Source of the DNA: Scatosoma sp045643825 | Lineage (GTDB): Bacteria > Bacillota > Clostridia > Christensenellales > Borkfalkiaceae | Length of the DNA: 27,076 nucleotides | Reading direction: 5' to 3' | Assembly: GCA_045643825.1 (NCBI GenBank) | Contig: JAZRFV010000006.1 | Location: forward strand, 1 to 27,076 | Part shown: positions 13,857 to 22,095 of the stretch, piece by piece | Numbering within the stretch: the stretch's first letter is position 1 | Layout: each line of letters opens with the position of its first letter | Notes under the pieces: generated by a model | What the model was told of the DNA's origin: nothing | Seen by the model: only the letters and a program-made list of their open reading frames with translations | Database searches by the model: none | Translations under genes and position numbers: made by a program

Positions 13857-14801
13857 TTGAAAAATAGGTTGTTTCAACGGCAGTCTGCGGACTGCCGTTG
13901 CGATTATACAGAGAAAAAGCACCTTCTTCGCTTGCACCCGCTTTTTCTCCTTGTTGGGGTATGGTACGCCGTCACGGGGGAGCTGTTTTTGTTTCTTTTA
14001 AGCGCCCTTGTTGCCATTCAGCACGAGTGCGCCCACGCCTTTGCAAGCGCAAGGCTGGGGTATAAGTTAAACAAAATCGTCTTAATGCCTTTCGGGGCAA
14101 TTATCGATGGGGATTTGCGGGGGATAACCTTTAAGGACGAGATTTTTGTTGCCCTTTGCGGGCCCTTATGCAACCTCGTCACCGCAGGCTTTTTCGTGGC
14201 TTTGTGGTGGTTAACCCCCACCATGTATGCGTTCACAGACACTGCGTGCTATTCTTCGCTGTCAATCGGACTTATTAACCTGCTCCCTGCATACCCTTTG
14301 GATGGTGGTAGGGTTTTAAAATGTGCCCTGGCGCGCGCCTTTTTAAAACGCCAACCGAATACGCAAAAAGCAGAGAAAAAAGCCCTTACCGTTTGTCGTG
14401 TTGTCACCCTCGTTTTTTCGGCGGCTTTACTCACCGCCTTCCTTTTGCTTTGCATTCAAAAAACAGTCAACCTCACCCTGCTCGCCTTTGCTCTTTTTCT
14501 TACCGTTGGGGCGTTTGGCAGTAAAGACAAGCAAGCGGTTTACAACCGCATTGACTTTTCCGTGAAGGACGCGTTAAAACGTGGGGTGGAAATCCGCCGC
14601 GTGGCGGTTTTGGATACCTGCACCGTAAAATCCGCCCTGCGGTTTTTATCGGTTGGCAGTTATCTTGTGTTAGAGGTTTTTGACGAGCAGGAAAACCATC
14701 TTTTCGACCTACCACAAAACCTTTTTTCTTCTCTTTTCACAAAAACTGACGGCCCGTATGAAACTTTGGGACATTTGTACGGTAAAAAAATTAAAAAATA
14801 G
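13857..14801 (+). CDS. SpoIVFB-type M50 intramembrane metalloprotease
   Basis: Protein of 314 aa, a site-2 protease. The zinc motif HECAH (56-60) and the third ligand region NLLPAYPLDGG (141-151) are intact, set in about six hydrophobic helices. The C-terminal ~85 residues, after the last helix, resemble the CBS-like ATP-sensing domain of SpoIVFB. In sporulation this enzyme cleaves pro-sigma-K in the mother cell membrane. It starts 6 nt after the SpoIVFA-like stop. The most upstream start is TTG at 13857, with AAAGGA about 10 nt before it; a second TTG lies at 13869. A perfect 11-bp hairpin (13875-13900) lies within the first 15 codons. The order spoIVFA-spoIVFB followed by an RNase E/G gene is a recurring clostridial arrangement. 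Confidence 0.85.
   Translation: MKNRLFQRQSADCRCDYTEKKHLLRLHPLFLLVGVWYAVTGELFLFLLSALVAIQHECAHAFASARLGYKLNKIVLMPFGAIIDGDLRGITFKDEIFVALCGPLCNLVTAGFFVALWWLTPTMYAFTDTACYSSLSIGLINLLPAYPLDGGRVLKCALARAFLKRQPNTQKAEKKALTVCRVVTLVFSAALLTAFLLLCIQKTVNLTLLAFALFLTVGAFGSKDKQAVYNRIDFSVKDALKRGVEIRRVAVLDTCTVKSALRFLSVGSYLVLEVFDEQENHLFDLPQNLFSSLFTKTDGPYETLGHLYGKKIKK
13875..13900 (+). other. Perfect 11-bp hairpin at the 5' end of spoIVFB
   Basis: CAACGGCAGTC (13875-13885), loop TGCG, GACTGCCGTTG (13890-13900). There is no T-tract after it. It lies 15 nt inside the reading frame if the TTG at 13857 is used. Confidence 0.7.
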
Positions 14802-14843
14802 TTTACTATTCGTAAATAAAATCGTAAACATTGAAAAAAACGA

Positions 14844-14873
14844 TTGCTAAAATGATACTATTTATGCTATACT
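14844..14873 (+). promoter_or_regulatory. Sigma-A promoter of the RNase G gene
   Basis: TTGCTA (14844-14849), 18 bp, TATACT (14868-14873). Upstream, TTTAC-TATTC-GTAAA (14802-14816) forms a small inverted repeat and GTAAA recurs at 14824-14828; an operator is possible but unproven. Confidence 0.6.
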
Positions 14874-14930
14874 AATCCTTGTGCGATTTGAGTGTCCGAC
14901 GCAAAATTATCTTGGAGTTTTCCCTATTAT

Positions 14931-16448
14931 ATGAGAAAAGACGTAAAAAAAGAATGGTTTTTGGACCGCTACTGCGGACAACAATTCGTTGCTTTGTTAG
15001 AAAACGGAAAGTTGGTCGAGTTTAGCGCCGAAGACGAACCCCGCCTTGCTTGTGTCGGTAACATTTACAAAGGTAAGGTCGTAAACGTAGTCACAGGGAT
15101 GAACGCGGCGTTCATTCAATGTGGTTTGAATAGAAATTGCTACCTTTCCTTGGACGATGGTTACACCGATTGTGCTAAATATGACGGTACCATGTCTTTG
15201 TCGAAGGCTCAAAATCACGATTTAAAGGAAGGAGACGAGGTGATCGTACAGATCTCCCAACCCGAACGTGGCACGAAGGGCGCAAAGGTAAGCAAACACC
15301 TTTCCTTTGTTGGTAAAAACCTGATTTACCTGCCCAACACTTCCTTTTTAGGTATTTCCCGTAAAATCATAGACGAAGAACAGCGCGAAAAATTACTCGC
15401 TATGGTAGAGGAAATGCGCGATACCCAAGATGAGGGCTTCATTATCCGTACGCAGGCACCCTTAGCCACCCAAAAGCAATTAAAAACCGAGGCGGACTAC
15501 CTTAAAAAATTACACCTTATCATGCAGGAAAAGGCACAAAACGCCCCCGTCGGCACCCTCTTATACGAGGACGAGGACCTGCCTGCACGTATCATCCGTG
15601 ATAGTATCGGTGAGAGCGTTTCTTGTTTCCGTGTAGGCGATGAGGAATTGTATCAACGCTTACTTTCCTTGATTCGCTTAAACGGTAATATTTCCGAAAA
15701 GAAACTGATTAAATACGACGGCGAGCGTTCGATGTTCCAAACCTATGGTATCACCCCTTTGGTATACGACGCAGCAAGACCGATTGTCCCCTTGGAGAAC
15801 GGTGCCCACCTCGTAATCGAGCATACAGAGGCAATGACTGTTATCGACGTCAACACGGGTAGTTTTATCGGTAAGAAAAACCTGAAAGAAACCGTTTTAG
15901 AAACCAACCTTGTTGCAGCGAGAGAGATTGCAAGGCAAATGCGCCTTCGTAACGTCGGCGGTATCGTTGCGGTAGACTTTATCGATATGGCGGAAGAATC
16001 GGACCGCATTGCGGTCAACGAGGAATTGAAAAATGCCCTCGCTTTGGATAACACGAAATGCAACGTTTTAGACATGAACGAGCTTTGCGTAACCACCTTC
16101 ACAAGAAAACGTGTCGGCAACGAGGTACTTTCCTATCTTGTAAAACCCTGCCCTTCGTGTAGCGGTATGGGGCACGTGCACGAGGATATTTTCGTGGTTA
16201 CCCGTATGCGCGCAGCTCTTTTAAATTGCTTTGCGGATGGCAATCACACCGCTGTTGTTGACCTCAACGTACGTATCTTGAAAAAGATTTTACAAGAAGG
16301 TATTTTCTCTATCGAGGCAAAGGGACGTTGGAAGGATAAACGCGTTTATTTTATCCCCCATAAGACCTTCAAGGAAGACCACTTTACCGTTCGTGGTGAA
16401 ACGGCGGAAAATCCTGTACTGCCCGACTATGCACAGCTTTTACAGTAA
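14931..16448 (+). CDS. rng: Ribonuclease E/G family endoribonuclease
   Basis: Protein of 505 aa, RNase G-sized: the catalytic core without the long RNase E scaffold tail. It cuts single-stranded RNA in rRNA maturation and mRNA decay. Visible: an N-terminal RNase H-like part, an S1 domain (about 40-125), a 5' sensor region, the catalytic aspartates Asp306 (VIDVNTG) and Asp349 (VDFIDM), and the zinc-link CPSC (407-410). This numbering is within three residues of E. coli RNase E. The ATG at 14931 is preferred over a GTG at 14892. The family starts near this point, GGAG lies 13 nt upstream (rather far), and the GTG has no site and is only about 12 nt from the expected transcript start. A post-stop palindrome and a strong terminator follow. 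Confidence 0.93.
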   Translation: MRKDVKKEWFLDRYCGQQFVALLENGKLVEFSAEDEPRLACVGNIYKGKVVNVVTGMNAAFIQCGLNRNCYLSLDDGYTDCAKYDGTMSLSKAQNHDLKEGDEVIVQISQPERGTKGAKVSKHLSFVGKNLIYLPNTSFLGISRKIIDEEQREKLLAMVEEMRDTQDEGFIIRTQAPLATQKQLKTEADYLKKLHLIMQEKAQNAPVGTLLYEDEDLPARIIRDSIGESVSCFRVGDEELYQRLLSLIRLNGNISEKKLIKYDGERSMFQTYGITPLVYDAARPIVPLENGAHLVIEHTEAMTVIDVNTGSFIGKKNLKETVLETNLVAAREIARQMRLRNVGGIVAVDFIDMAEESDRIAVNEELKNALALDNTKCNVLDMNELCVTTFTRKRVGNEVLSYLVKPCPSCSGMGHVHEDIFVVTRMRAALLNCFADGNHTAVVDLNVRILKKILQEGIFSIEAKGRWKDKRVYFIPHKTFKEDHFTVRGETAENPVLPDYAQLLQ

Positions 16449-16454
16449 AATGGG

Positions 16455-16467
16455 TATACCAGGTATG
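16455..16467 (+). repeat. Post-stop palindrome, copy 2 (after rng)
   Basis: TATACCAGGTATG, starting 6 nt after the rng stop and ahead of the terminator at 16479. It differs at the outer base of the palindrome and lacks the CGTTGA flank of the other two copies. Confidence 0.65.
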
Positions 16468-16478
16468 AGATAAAATTA

Positions 16479-16509
16479 AAAAACGCAGGTTTTTACCTGC
16501 GTTTTTCTT
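16479..16509 (+). terminator. Intrinsic terminator after rng
   Basis: AAAAACGCAGGT (16479-16490), TTTT loop, ACCTGCGTTTTT (16495-16506). It works on both strands. Confidence 0.92.
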
Positions 16510-16574
16510 TATTTTTACCACGGGTTTTCCCAATATTTTTCTTTGTTGTATTTTCATTCGTTACCTCAAAACGC

Positions 16575-16603
16575 TTTACAGCCGATAAAGAAAGTGTTAT
16601 AAT
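16575..16603 (+). promoter_or_regulatory. Sigma-A promoter of the Wzz/kinase operon
   Basis: TTTACA (16575-16580), 17 bp, TATAAT (16598-16603). The leader carries a CGCGCG...CGCGCG hairpin (16627-16647) just ahead of the AAAGGAG ribosome binding site, which could influence translation. Confidence 0.82.
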
Positions 16604-16665
16604 TATGTGGATACAAAATATTATGTCGCGCGCGAAAAACCCGCGCGTATATGAAAGGAGCGTTT

Positions 16666-17886
16666 ATGGAAGAAAAAATGCAGAATAATGAAGAAGGGTT
16701 AAGCCTCATTCAAATTATTCGTGTTCTTTTAGATAAGATAAAGCTACTCATTCTTGTTGTACTCATCGGCGGTATTTTTGGCGGTGTTTTTGGCGTTTGG
16801 CGTACGATTGATATGAAGTACTACGGTACCTCTGTCGAGTTTTACGTAAACCCTGAAAAACCTACTAACGTTGGCAACTCCTCGAACATTACGGCAAACG
16901 CAGTAGGCAGTCAGTACGGTGTTTACGGTGCATACGGCAGACACGTTATGGACGCCATCGTAAAATTGCTTTCCTCTGAAAGTTTCACCGAACAGTTGAT
17001 GCTTGAAGAAAACGGTTTGCCCAGCACGAAGATTTACCCTAACCTCGACGAAACGAAGTACGTGAATGCGGAAAACGCACTCAAAAAAGCGGAAACGGCT
17101 TGGAAAAAGGCGGAAGAATTTGACGCCCCTCTTTCGGAAGCGTTGGAAAATTTGAATGATTTTTGGATTGACGCAGGTTTGTCGGGTTCCTTCTCCGAGT
17201 CAAGCTATAACAAACTTATCTCTTCTCAAGATATTATCATTCCTTCTTACTTAAAGGATGCGTACGAACATTTTAGAAATATCAACGAACAACGCAACGA
17301 TGCTATCCAAAAAGCAACGAACGTACAAAAGGAATCGGATGCTGTTGTGGAAATTCTTTTGGAAAATTGGCGCGAACATCCCAAATATATTGCAACCCTT
17401 GACAAATTCCAAGGTGCTGTAGAATATTCCTACCTCGGTGATAACGAAGATGTGGAAGATGCAAACAACCTCGCAAGAAGCTTCCTCTACGTAAACATCA
17501 ACGTGTTGAACGATGAAGAATTTGCAAAAGATTTGCTCGTTCGTGTAAAGAGAGCTGTCCCCGAATACGTAGAAAAGAACATGATTGTTCCCACCGATTA
17601 CGAAGGGACGAGCTGTACGAGGATTACCCGTACCGACGACATCAAGCGCACCAACCCCAATTACAGAAGAAATCAATCGATTAAATACGCTATACTTGCG
17701 GCTGCGGCGGCAGGTATCATTGCTGCGGTGCTTGTAATTATTTTGGACGCACAGGATAAACGTCTTCGTGATTATGAAGTTGTTTCCAAAATGATGAACG
17801 TGCCCGTACTTGGTATCATTCCTACCATCGATGAAATAAACCAATCGATAGAAATGAAAAAACAACAAAATAAGGGAGGTAAATAA
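16666..17886 (+). CDS. Wzz-type polysaccharide chain-length/kinase-modulator protein
   Basis: Protein of 406 aa. It has a short cytoplasmic N-terminus, transmembrane helix 1 (about 27-45), a large extracytoplasmic region (about 50-335) rich in charged helices likely to form coiled coils, transmembrane helix 2 (about 338-360), and a cytoplasmic tail of about 45 residues. This is the Wzz/CapA plan: in Gram-positive bacteria such proteins set chain length of exopolysaccharide and activate a partner tyrosine kinase through their C-terminus. The ATG at 16666 is chosen because AAAGGAG lies just upstream; an in-frame ATG at 16651 would overlap that site. Its stop overlaps the kinase start (TAATG), so the two are translationally coupled. 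No glycosyltransferase or flippase gene follows. Confidence 0.85.
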   Translation: MEEKMQNNEEGLSLIQIIRVLLDKIKLLILVVLIGGIFGGVFGVWRTIDMKYYGTSVEFYVNPEKPTNVGNSSNITANAVGSQYGVYGAYGRHVMDAIVKLLSSESFTEQLMLEENGLPSTKIYPNLDETKYVNAENALKKAETAWKKAEEFDAPLSEALENLNDFWIDAGLSGSFSESSYNKLISSQDIIIPSYLKDAYEHFRNINEQRNDAIQKATNVQKESDAVVEILLENWREHPKYIATLDKFQGAVEYSYLGDNEDVEDANNLARSFLYVNINVLNDEEFAKDLLVRVKRAVPEYVEKNMIVPTDYEGTSCTRITRTDDIKRTNPNYRRNQSIKYAILAAAAAGIIAAVLVIILDAQDKRLRDYEVVSKMMNVPVLGIIPTIDEINQSIEMKKQQNKGGK

Positions 17887-18776
17887 TGGGTATTTTTAAA
17901 AATATGTCCGCGCGTATGCACATGAAACGCGTTGAAAAATCCTCTCAAAAATCTGAACACCATTCCAACAGAACGGAATATTTGTTAAACGATAAAACCC
18001 CCTTCGACGTTACGGAAGCGTTCCGTAACCTCAAGGCGTCTATCTCGGTATCCGTACCTAAAAAGGATGGCGGCGTTGTGCTTATGATGACGTCGGCATT
18101 CCCCGAAGACGGTAAAACCACCGTTACCACCAACCTTGCGTTAATGTTTGCCCTTTCCTACGCAAAGGTTATCTTGATTGATGCGGATATCCGTAAGGGG
18201 CGTATCGCAAAATATTTCGGTAAGCGCAGCACCCCTGGTCTTTCCGATTATTTGTCCGGTCAAAACACCTTGGAAGAAGTGATACACCACTCTCACCAAC
18301 ACGAAAACCTTTCCTATATCACCTGCGGTACCCACTCTCCGAAACCCTACGAGTTGTTGGAAAGTGACGAAATGAAGAGTCTTATCGAAGATTTGAGAAA
18401 GGATTACGATTATATTATCATCGATACCCCGCCCATTTTGCTTATTTCTGATGCTTTAGCTGTGGCAAAACACACCGATGGCGTTGCCCTTGTTTGCCGT
18501 CATCAGGTATCGTATATCAATGATATTGACCGTGCGTTGAAATCCTTGAAATTCGCAAACGCGAATATTTTGGGTGTAATCGTCAACGACTACAAGGCAC
18601 CTCGTATCGGCAAAGCTTACGGTGGTTATAAGAAGTATTACTACTACAACTCCTACGGCTACGGCTCGACGAGTCCCGAATTCGCGGCGGAACCCGAAGC
18701 TTCCGCTGAAGCTCCTACCGAAACGACCGAAGCACCTGCAGAAGAAAGCAAACCTGCGGTGGAAAACGAAAACTAA
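17886..18776 (+). CDS. CpsD/CapB-type bacterial tyrosine kinase (BY-kinase)
   Basis: Protein of 296 aa. BY-kinases autophosphorylate on C-terminal tyrosines and control polysaccharide assembly with their Wzz partner. Visible: Walker A in AFPEDGKTTV (71-80), Walker A' in ILIDADIRKG (96-105), Walker B in YIIIDTPP (176-183), and a tyrosine-rich cluster (245-259) with at least seven tyrosines. After the cluster comes an unusual 30-residue Ala/Glu/Pro/Thr-rich tail. Normally the tyrosine cluster lies at the very end. AGGGAGG precedes the ATG, which overlaps the Wzz stop by one base. No cognate phosphatase (CpsB/Wzb-like) is visible in the window. Confidence 0.88.
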   Translation: MGIFKNMSARMHMKRVEKSSQKSEHHSNRTEYLLNDKTPFDVTEAFRNLKASISVSVPKKDGGVVLMMTSAFPEDGKTTVTTNLALMFALSYAKVILIDADIRKGRIAKYFGKRSTPGLSDYLSGQNTLEEVIHHSHQHENLSYITCGTHSPKPYELLESDEMKSLIEDLRKDYDYIIIDTPPILLISDALAVAKHTDGVALVCRHQVSYINDIDRALKSLKFANANILGVIVNDYKAPRIGKAYGGYKKYYYYNSYGYGSTSPEFAAEPEASAEAPTETTEAPAEESKPAVENEN

Positions 18777-18782
18777 TCACGA

Positions 18783-18816
18783 AAAGGGCGCGCAAGGTTG
18801 TCGCCCTTTCCTTTTC
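18783..18816 (+). terminator. Intrinsic terminator after the BY-kinase gene
   Basis: AAAGGGCG (18783-18790) pairs with CGCCCTTT (18802-18809) around an 11-nt loop; CCTTTTCC follows. The T-tract is interrupted, so termination may be partial and some transcripts may continue into lon. Confidence 0.7.
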
Positions 18817-18856
18817 CCTTGTTTGAAATCTTGTGGAAAAGGGTATGTATAATTAT

Positions 18857-21319
18857 ATGGAAAACACGATTATTAATACTGAAAACACAACTAATTTACT
18901 GCCCATCGTTCCCCTTCGTGGAAAGGTGGCGTTTCCGCACACCTCCATTTCCTTTGAGGTAGGTAGAAAAATGACCTTAACCGCCATCGATCGTGCGACG
19001 AAAAACGACGATCGTATGGTGTTTATCCTCACCCAAAGACAGGTGGAAAAGGACGAAATTTCCGCCGTGGATTTGTACATGGTAGGGTGTGTTGCAAAAA
19101 TTAAGCAGGTTGCACAGCTGACGGGCGGGGCTATTCGTGTGGTATGTGAAGGGCTCTACCGCGCAAGGGCACGTGTCGTTTCTTTAAACGAAGCGGACGG
19201 CTGTTTCTACGGCGTTGCGGACCCTCTTACCGTAAAACACGGCGACGAGGTGCTGGAAGAAGCCTACTTCCGCACGGCAAAAGAGCTCGTAAAAGACGTT
19301 TTTGCAACCGACGGTAAAATTTCTAAGGAAACGGTAACGAAACTTGATCGTATCACGGACGCGGACGAATACGTGGATGTTGCGTTGTCCTCTATGCGTA
19401 TCCGCTTGGAGGTGAAGCAGGCGATTTTGGAAGAAGAGCGCATTGTGGAACGTTTGAAACATTTCGAACGTTGCTTAAACGACGAGCTTGAAATTGCAAA
19501 AATTGAAAAGAAAATTGCCAACGCTGTTCGCCAAAATATTGACAAAAACCAAAAGGAATATTACCTGCGTGAGCAGGTAAAAGCCATTCACACCGAGCTT
19601 GGCGACGACGGGAAAGAAGAAGACGAATACCGTCAAAAGGTGCTTGAAAAAGGGTTACCCGAGGACTTGGAAGAAAAGTGCTTGAAGGAAATCAACCGTA
19701 TGAGCAAAATGCCGAGTTCCTCGCCCGAATATACCGTGATTACGGGATATTTGGATCAGGTGCTTGCCCTGCCTTGGACGGAGGAAACCACAGACACCGA
19801 GCACCTTGCCGACTGCGTTTCCGTGTTAGAGGCTGACCATTACGGCCTTGAAAAAATTAAGGAACGTATCACCGAATACCTTGCGGTGTTGAAGCTGACG
19901 GGAAATATGAAGGCGCCCATTTTATGTTTTGTCGGCCCCCCTGGTGTGGGTAAAACGAGTATCGCACAATCGGTTGCGCGTGCGCTTGGCCGTAAATTTG
20001 TACGTATGAGTCTTGGTGGTGTGAAGGACGAAGCGGAAATCCGTGGTCACGGCCGTACCTATATCGGTGCAATGCCCGGGCGTATTATGTACGGTATGAA
20101 GAACGCAGGTTCTATCAACCCCGTATTTCTCTTGGACGAAATCGACAAAATTACCTCGGATATGCACGGCGATCCCGCAGGTGCCTTGTTAGAAGTGCTC
20201 GATCCCGAACAAAATACTTCCTTCCGTGATCGATATATCGAATACCCTTACGATTTGAGTAAGGTATTGTTTATTACCACGGCAAACTCGCTGGAAACCA
20301 TCCCTGCACCCTTGCGTGACAGAATGGAAATCATCGAATTGTCGGGTTATACCTTGGAGGAAAAAACAGAGATTGCGCGTCGTTATCTTGTACCGAAGCA
20401 GTTGGCCGCAAACGGTTTGACGGACAACCATGCAACCTTCACCGAGGACGGTATCCGTGTAGCAATCGAAGGGTATACCCGTGAAGCGGGTGTACGTACT
20501 TTAGAGCGTACGGTCGGTACACTTTGCCGTAAGGTTGCGGTACAGTACGCAAACGACAAAAATATGCCTTCCGTGACCGTGAACGCGGACATGGTACCCG
20601 CATTTTTAGGTTCACCTCGTTTTAAAAAGGATGACGACCGCTTTGAAACGGAGGTTGGTACGGTAACGGGCCTCGCTTGGACCTCGGTTGGTGGTACTAC
20701 CTTGGTGGTAGAAGCAATGCTGATGCCTGGTAAAGGCGATTTAAAATTGACGGGTAAACTTGGCGATGTAATGAAGGAATCGGCACAAGCAGCCCTCACC
20801 TATATCCGTGCAAACGCGGATAAATACGGCATTCCCGCTGAAAAATTCTCTCAAAACGATTTACACGTACACGTACCCGAAGGGGCAACCCCCAAGGACG
20901 GGCCCAGCGCAGGTATCACGATGGCAACCGCCATTTTATCGGTATTCACGGGCAGAAAAGTGCGTGGTGACGTGGCAATGACGGGTGAAATCACCTTACG
21001 CGGCAAGGTTCTTCCCATCGGCGGTTTAAAGGAAAAATCGTTGGCGGCACGCCGTGTTGGTATTAAAACGGTGTTAATCCCTGACGGCAACGCAAAGGAC
21101 GTAGACGAGCTTCCTGCGGTGGTTAAACAAGACGTAACCTTCATCCCCGTAAAACAAGTGGACGAGGTTTTCTCGGTTGTTTTAGAGGGTGGTGAAAACT
21201 ACGTTGATCCTACCTTGGTAGCAAAGAAAACGGTAAAGAAAAAGCGTACACCAAAGGCAACGCCTTTGCCTGCCATCCCCGAGGAAACACCTCAACCCTC
21301 GGTACGTTGTAAAAATTAA
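18857..21319 (+). CDS. lon: ATP-dependent serine protease Lon
   Basis: Protein of about 820 aa. Lon is a cytoplasmic AAA+ protease for misfolded and short-lived regulatory proteins. Visible: an N-terminal substrate-binding LON domain starting LLPIVPLRG, a helical region, Walker A GPPGVGKT (near 360), Walker B VFLLDEIDK, and a C-terminal protease domain. The domain carries the catalytic serine in DGPSAG (near 684) and lysine in GGLKEK (near 725). After it comes a basic, proline-rich tail of about 30 residues ending CKN, beyond the usual end. The start is uncertain. ATG at 18857 fits the family and has AAAAGGG 13 nt upstream; ATG at 18845 and GTG at 18833 are in frame but lack a properly spaced site. 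A TATAAT at 18848-18853 with TTGAAA 19 bp upstream may be a promoter, which would make the 18857 start nearly leaderless. Confidence 0.95.
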   Translation: MENTIINTENTTNLLPIVPLRGKVAFPHTSISFEVGRKMTLTAIDRATKNDDRMVFILTQRQVEKDEISAVDLYMVGCVAKIKQVAQLTGGAIRVVCEGLYRARARVVSLNEADGCFYGVADPLTVKHGDEVLEEAYFRTAKELVKDVFATDGKISKETVTKLDRITDADEYVDVALSSMRIRLEVKQAILEEERIVERLKHFERCLNDELEIAKIEKKIANAVRQNIDKNQKEYYLREQVKAIHTELGDDGKEEDEYRQKVLEKGLPEDLEEKCLKEINRMSKMPSSSPEYTVITGYLDQVLALPWTEETTDTEHLADCVSVLEADHYGLEKIKERITEYLAVLKLTGNMKAPILCFVGPPGVGKTSIAQSVARALGRKFVRMSLGGVKDEAEIRGHGRTYIGAMPGRIMYGMKNAGSINPVFLLDEIDKITSDMHGDPAGALLEVLDPEQNTSFRDRYIEYPYDLSKVLFITTANSLETIPAPLRDRMEIIELSGYTLEEKTEIARRYLVPKQLAANGLTDNHATFTEDGIRVAIEGYTREAGVRTLERTVGTLCRKVAVQYANDKNMPSVTVNADMVPAFLGSPRFKKDDDRFETEVGTVTGLAWTSVGGTTLVVEAMLMPGKGDLKLTGKLGDVMKESAQAALTYIRANADKYGIPAEKFSQNDLHVHVPEGATPKDGPSAGITMATAILSVFTGRKVRGDVAMTGEITLRGKVLPIGGLKEKSLAARRVGIKTVLIPDGNAKDVDELPAVVKQDVTFIPVKQVDEVFSVVLEGGENYVDPTLVAKKTVKKKRTPKATPLPAIPEETPQPSVRCKN

Positions 21320-21348
21320 AAACACAAAAATACACAAAGGAGGGTACC

Positions 21349-22014
21349 ATGTACGAGATGAAACCTCAACAAGCCCCTGCGCTTGTTATAAAAAACGCCA
21401 CCTTTATCACCTCGGCGGCAACGGCTTCGCAGTTTATCACCCCCGACAAACCGATGATTGCCGTTTGCGGTAAATCGAATGTTGGGAAAAGCTCGTTTAT
21501 CAATATGCTCGCCAATAGAAAGAAACTTGCGAAAACGAGTAGCGAGCCTGGTCGAACGAGACTCGTCAATTACTTTGACTTTGGCGAATTTATCCTTGCT
21601 GACCTGCCTGGGTATGGATTTGCACGCGTATCCAAGGGCGAAAAGGAAAAATGGGCAAAAACCCTTGATCAATTCTTTAAAAATAAGGAAAATATCGCCC
21701 ATGTATTTATGCTTGTCGATTCCCGTCACGATCCCACGGCGGACGACGTGCAAATGATTGAATATTTGCACTACCACACCATTCCCTTCACGGTAACCTT
21801 GACGAAGGCGGATAAGCTGTCGAGGATGAAATTGAAGGAGCATATCAAGGCGATTGCCGCTGATTTGTACCTTACCCCCAGCAATATGTTGGCAACCAGC
21901 GCGGAAACAAGCTACGGTAAAATTGACGTACTCAATAAAATCCGCTCGGTAATCGACGTAGCCCTCGACACCACTCTTGTGGAAGAAGACGAGGACGAAG
22001 AGGTAGAAGAATAA
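21349..22014 (+). CDS. engB: Ribosome-assembly GTPase EngB/YsxC
   Basis: Protein of 221 aa. EngB is an essential cytoplasmic GTPase that acts in late 50S subunit assembly. G1 is GKSNVGKSS (41-49), G2 a threonine region around SSEPGRTR, G3 DLPGYG, and G4 TKADK. It is longer than the usual ~195 aa because of a strongly acidic tail (EEDEDEEVEE). AAGGAGGG precedes the ATG by 5 nt. It follows lon by 29 nt with no terminator between, the conserved lonA-ysxC operon of Firmicutes. A terminator follows directly. Confidence 0.95.
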   Translation: MYEMKPQQAPALVIKNATFITSAATASQFITPDKPMIAVCGKSNVGKSSFINMLANRKKLAKTSSEPGRTRLVNYFDFGEFILADLPGYGFARVSKGEKEKWAKTLDQFFKNKENIAHVFMLVDSRHDPTADDVQMIEYLHYHTIPFTVTLTKADKLSRMKLKEHIKAIAADLYLTPSNMLATSAETSYGKIDVLNKIRSVIDVALDTTLVEEDEDEEVEE

Positions 22015-22021
22015 AGACATA

Positions 22022-22049
22022 AAAAAATCACCCGTATCGGGTGATTTTT
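22022..22049 (+). terminator. Bidirectional terminator between engB and ricT
   Basis: AAAAATCACCCG, TAT loop, CGGGTGATTTTT. It separates convergent genes. The stretch 22050-22095 after it holds only short AT-rich TTATTCA repeats. Confidence 0.88.
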
Positions 22050-22095
22050 ATTTATTCAATAATTATTCACTTTTCATTATTCATTATTCATTTTT

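Noticed and set aside
18848..18853. TATAAT just before the Lon start as a firm promoter
   Set aside because: The best -35 (TTGAAA) is 19 bp away and the hexamer lies between candidate start codons, so it is noted only as a possibility in the lon entry.
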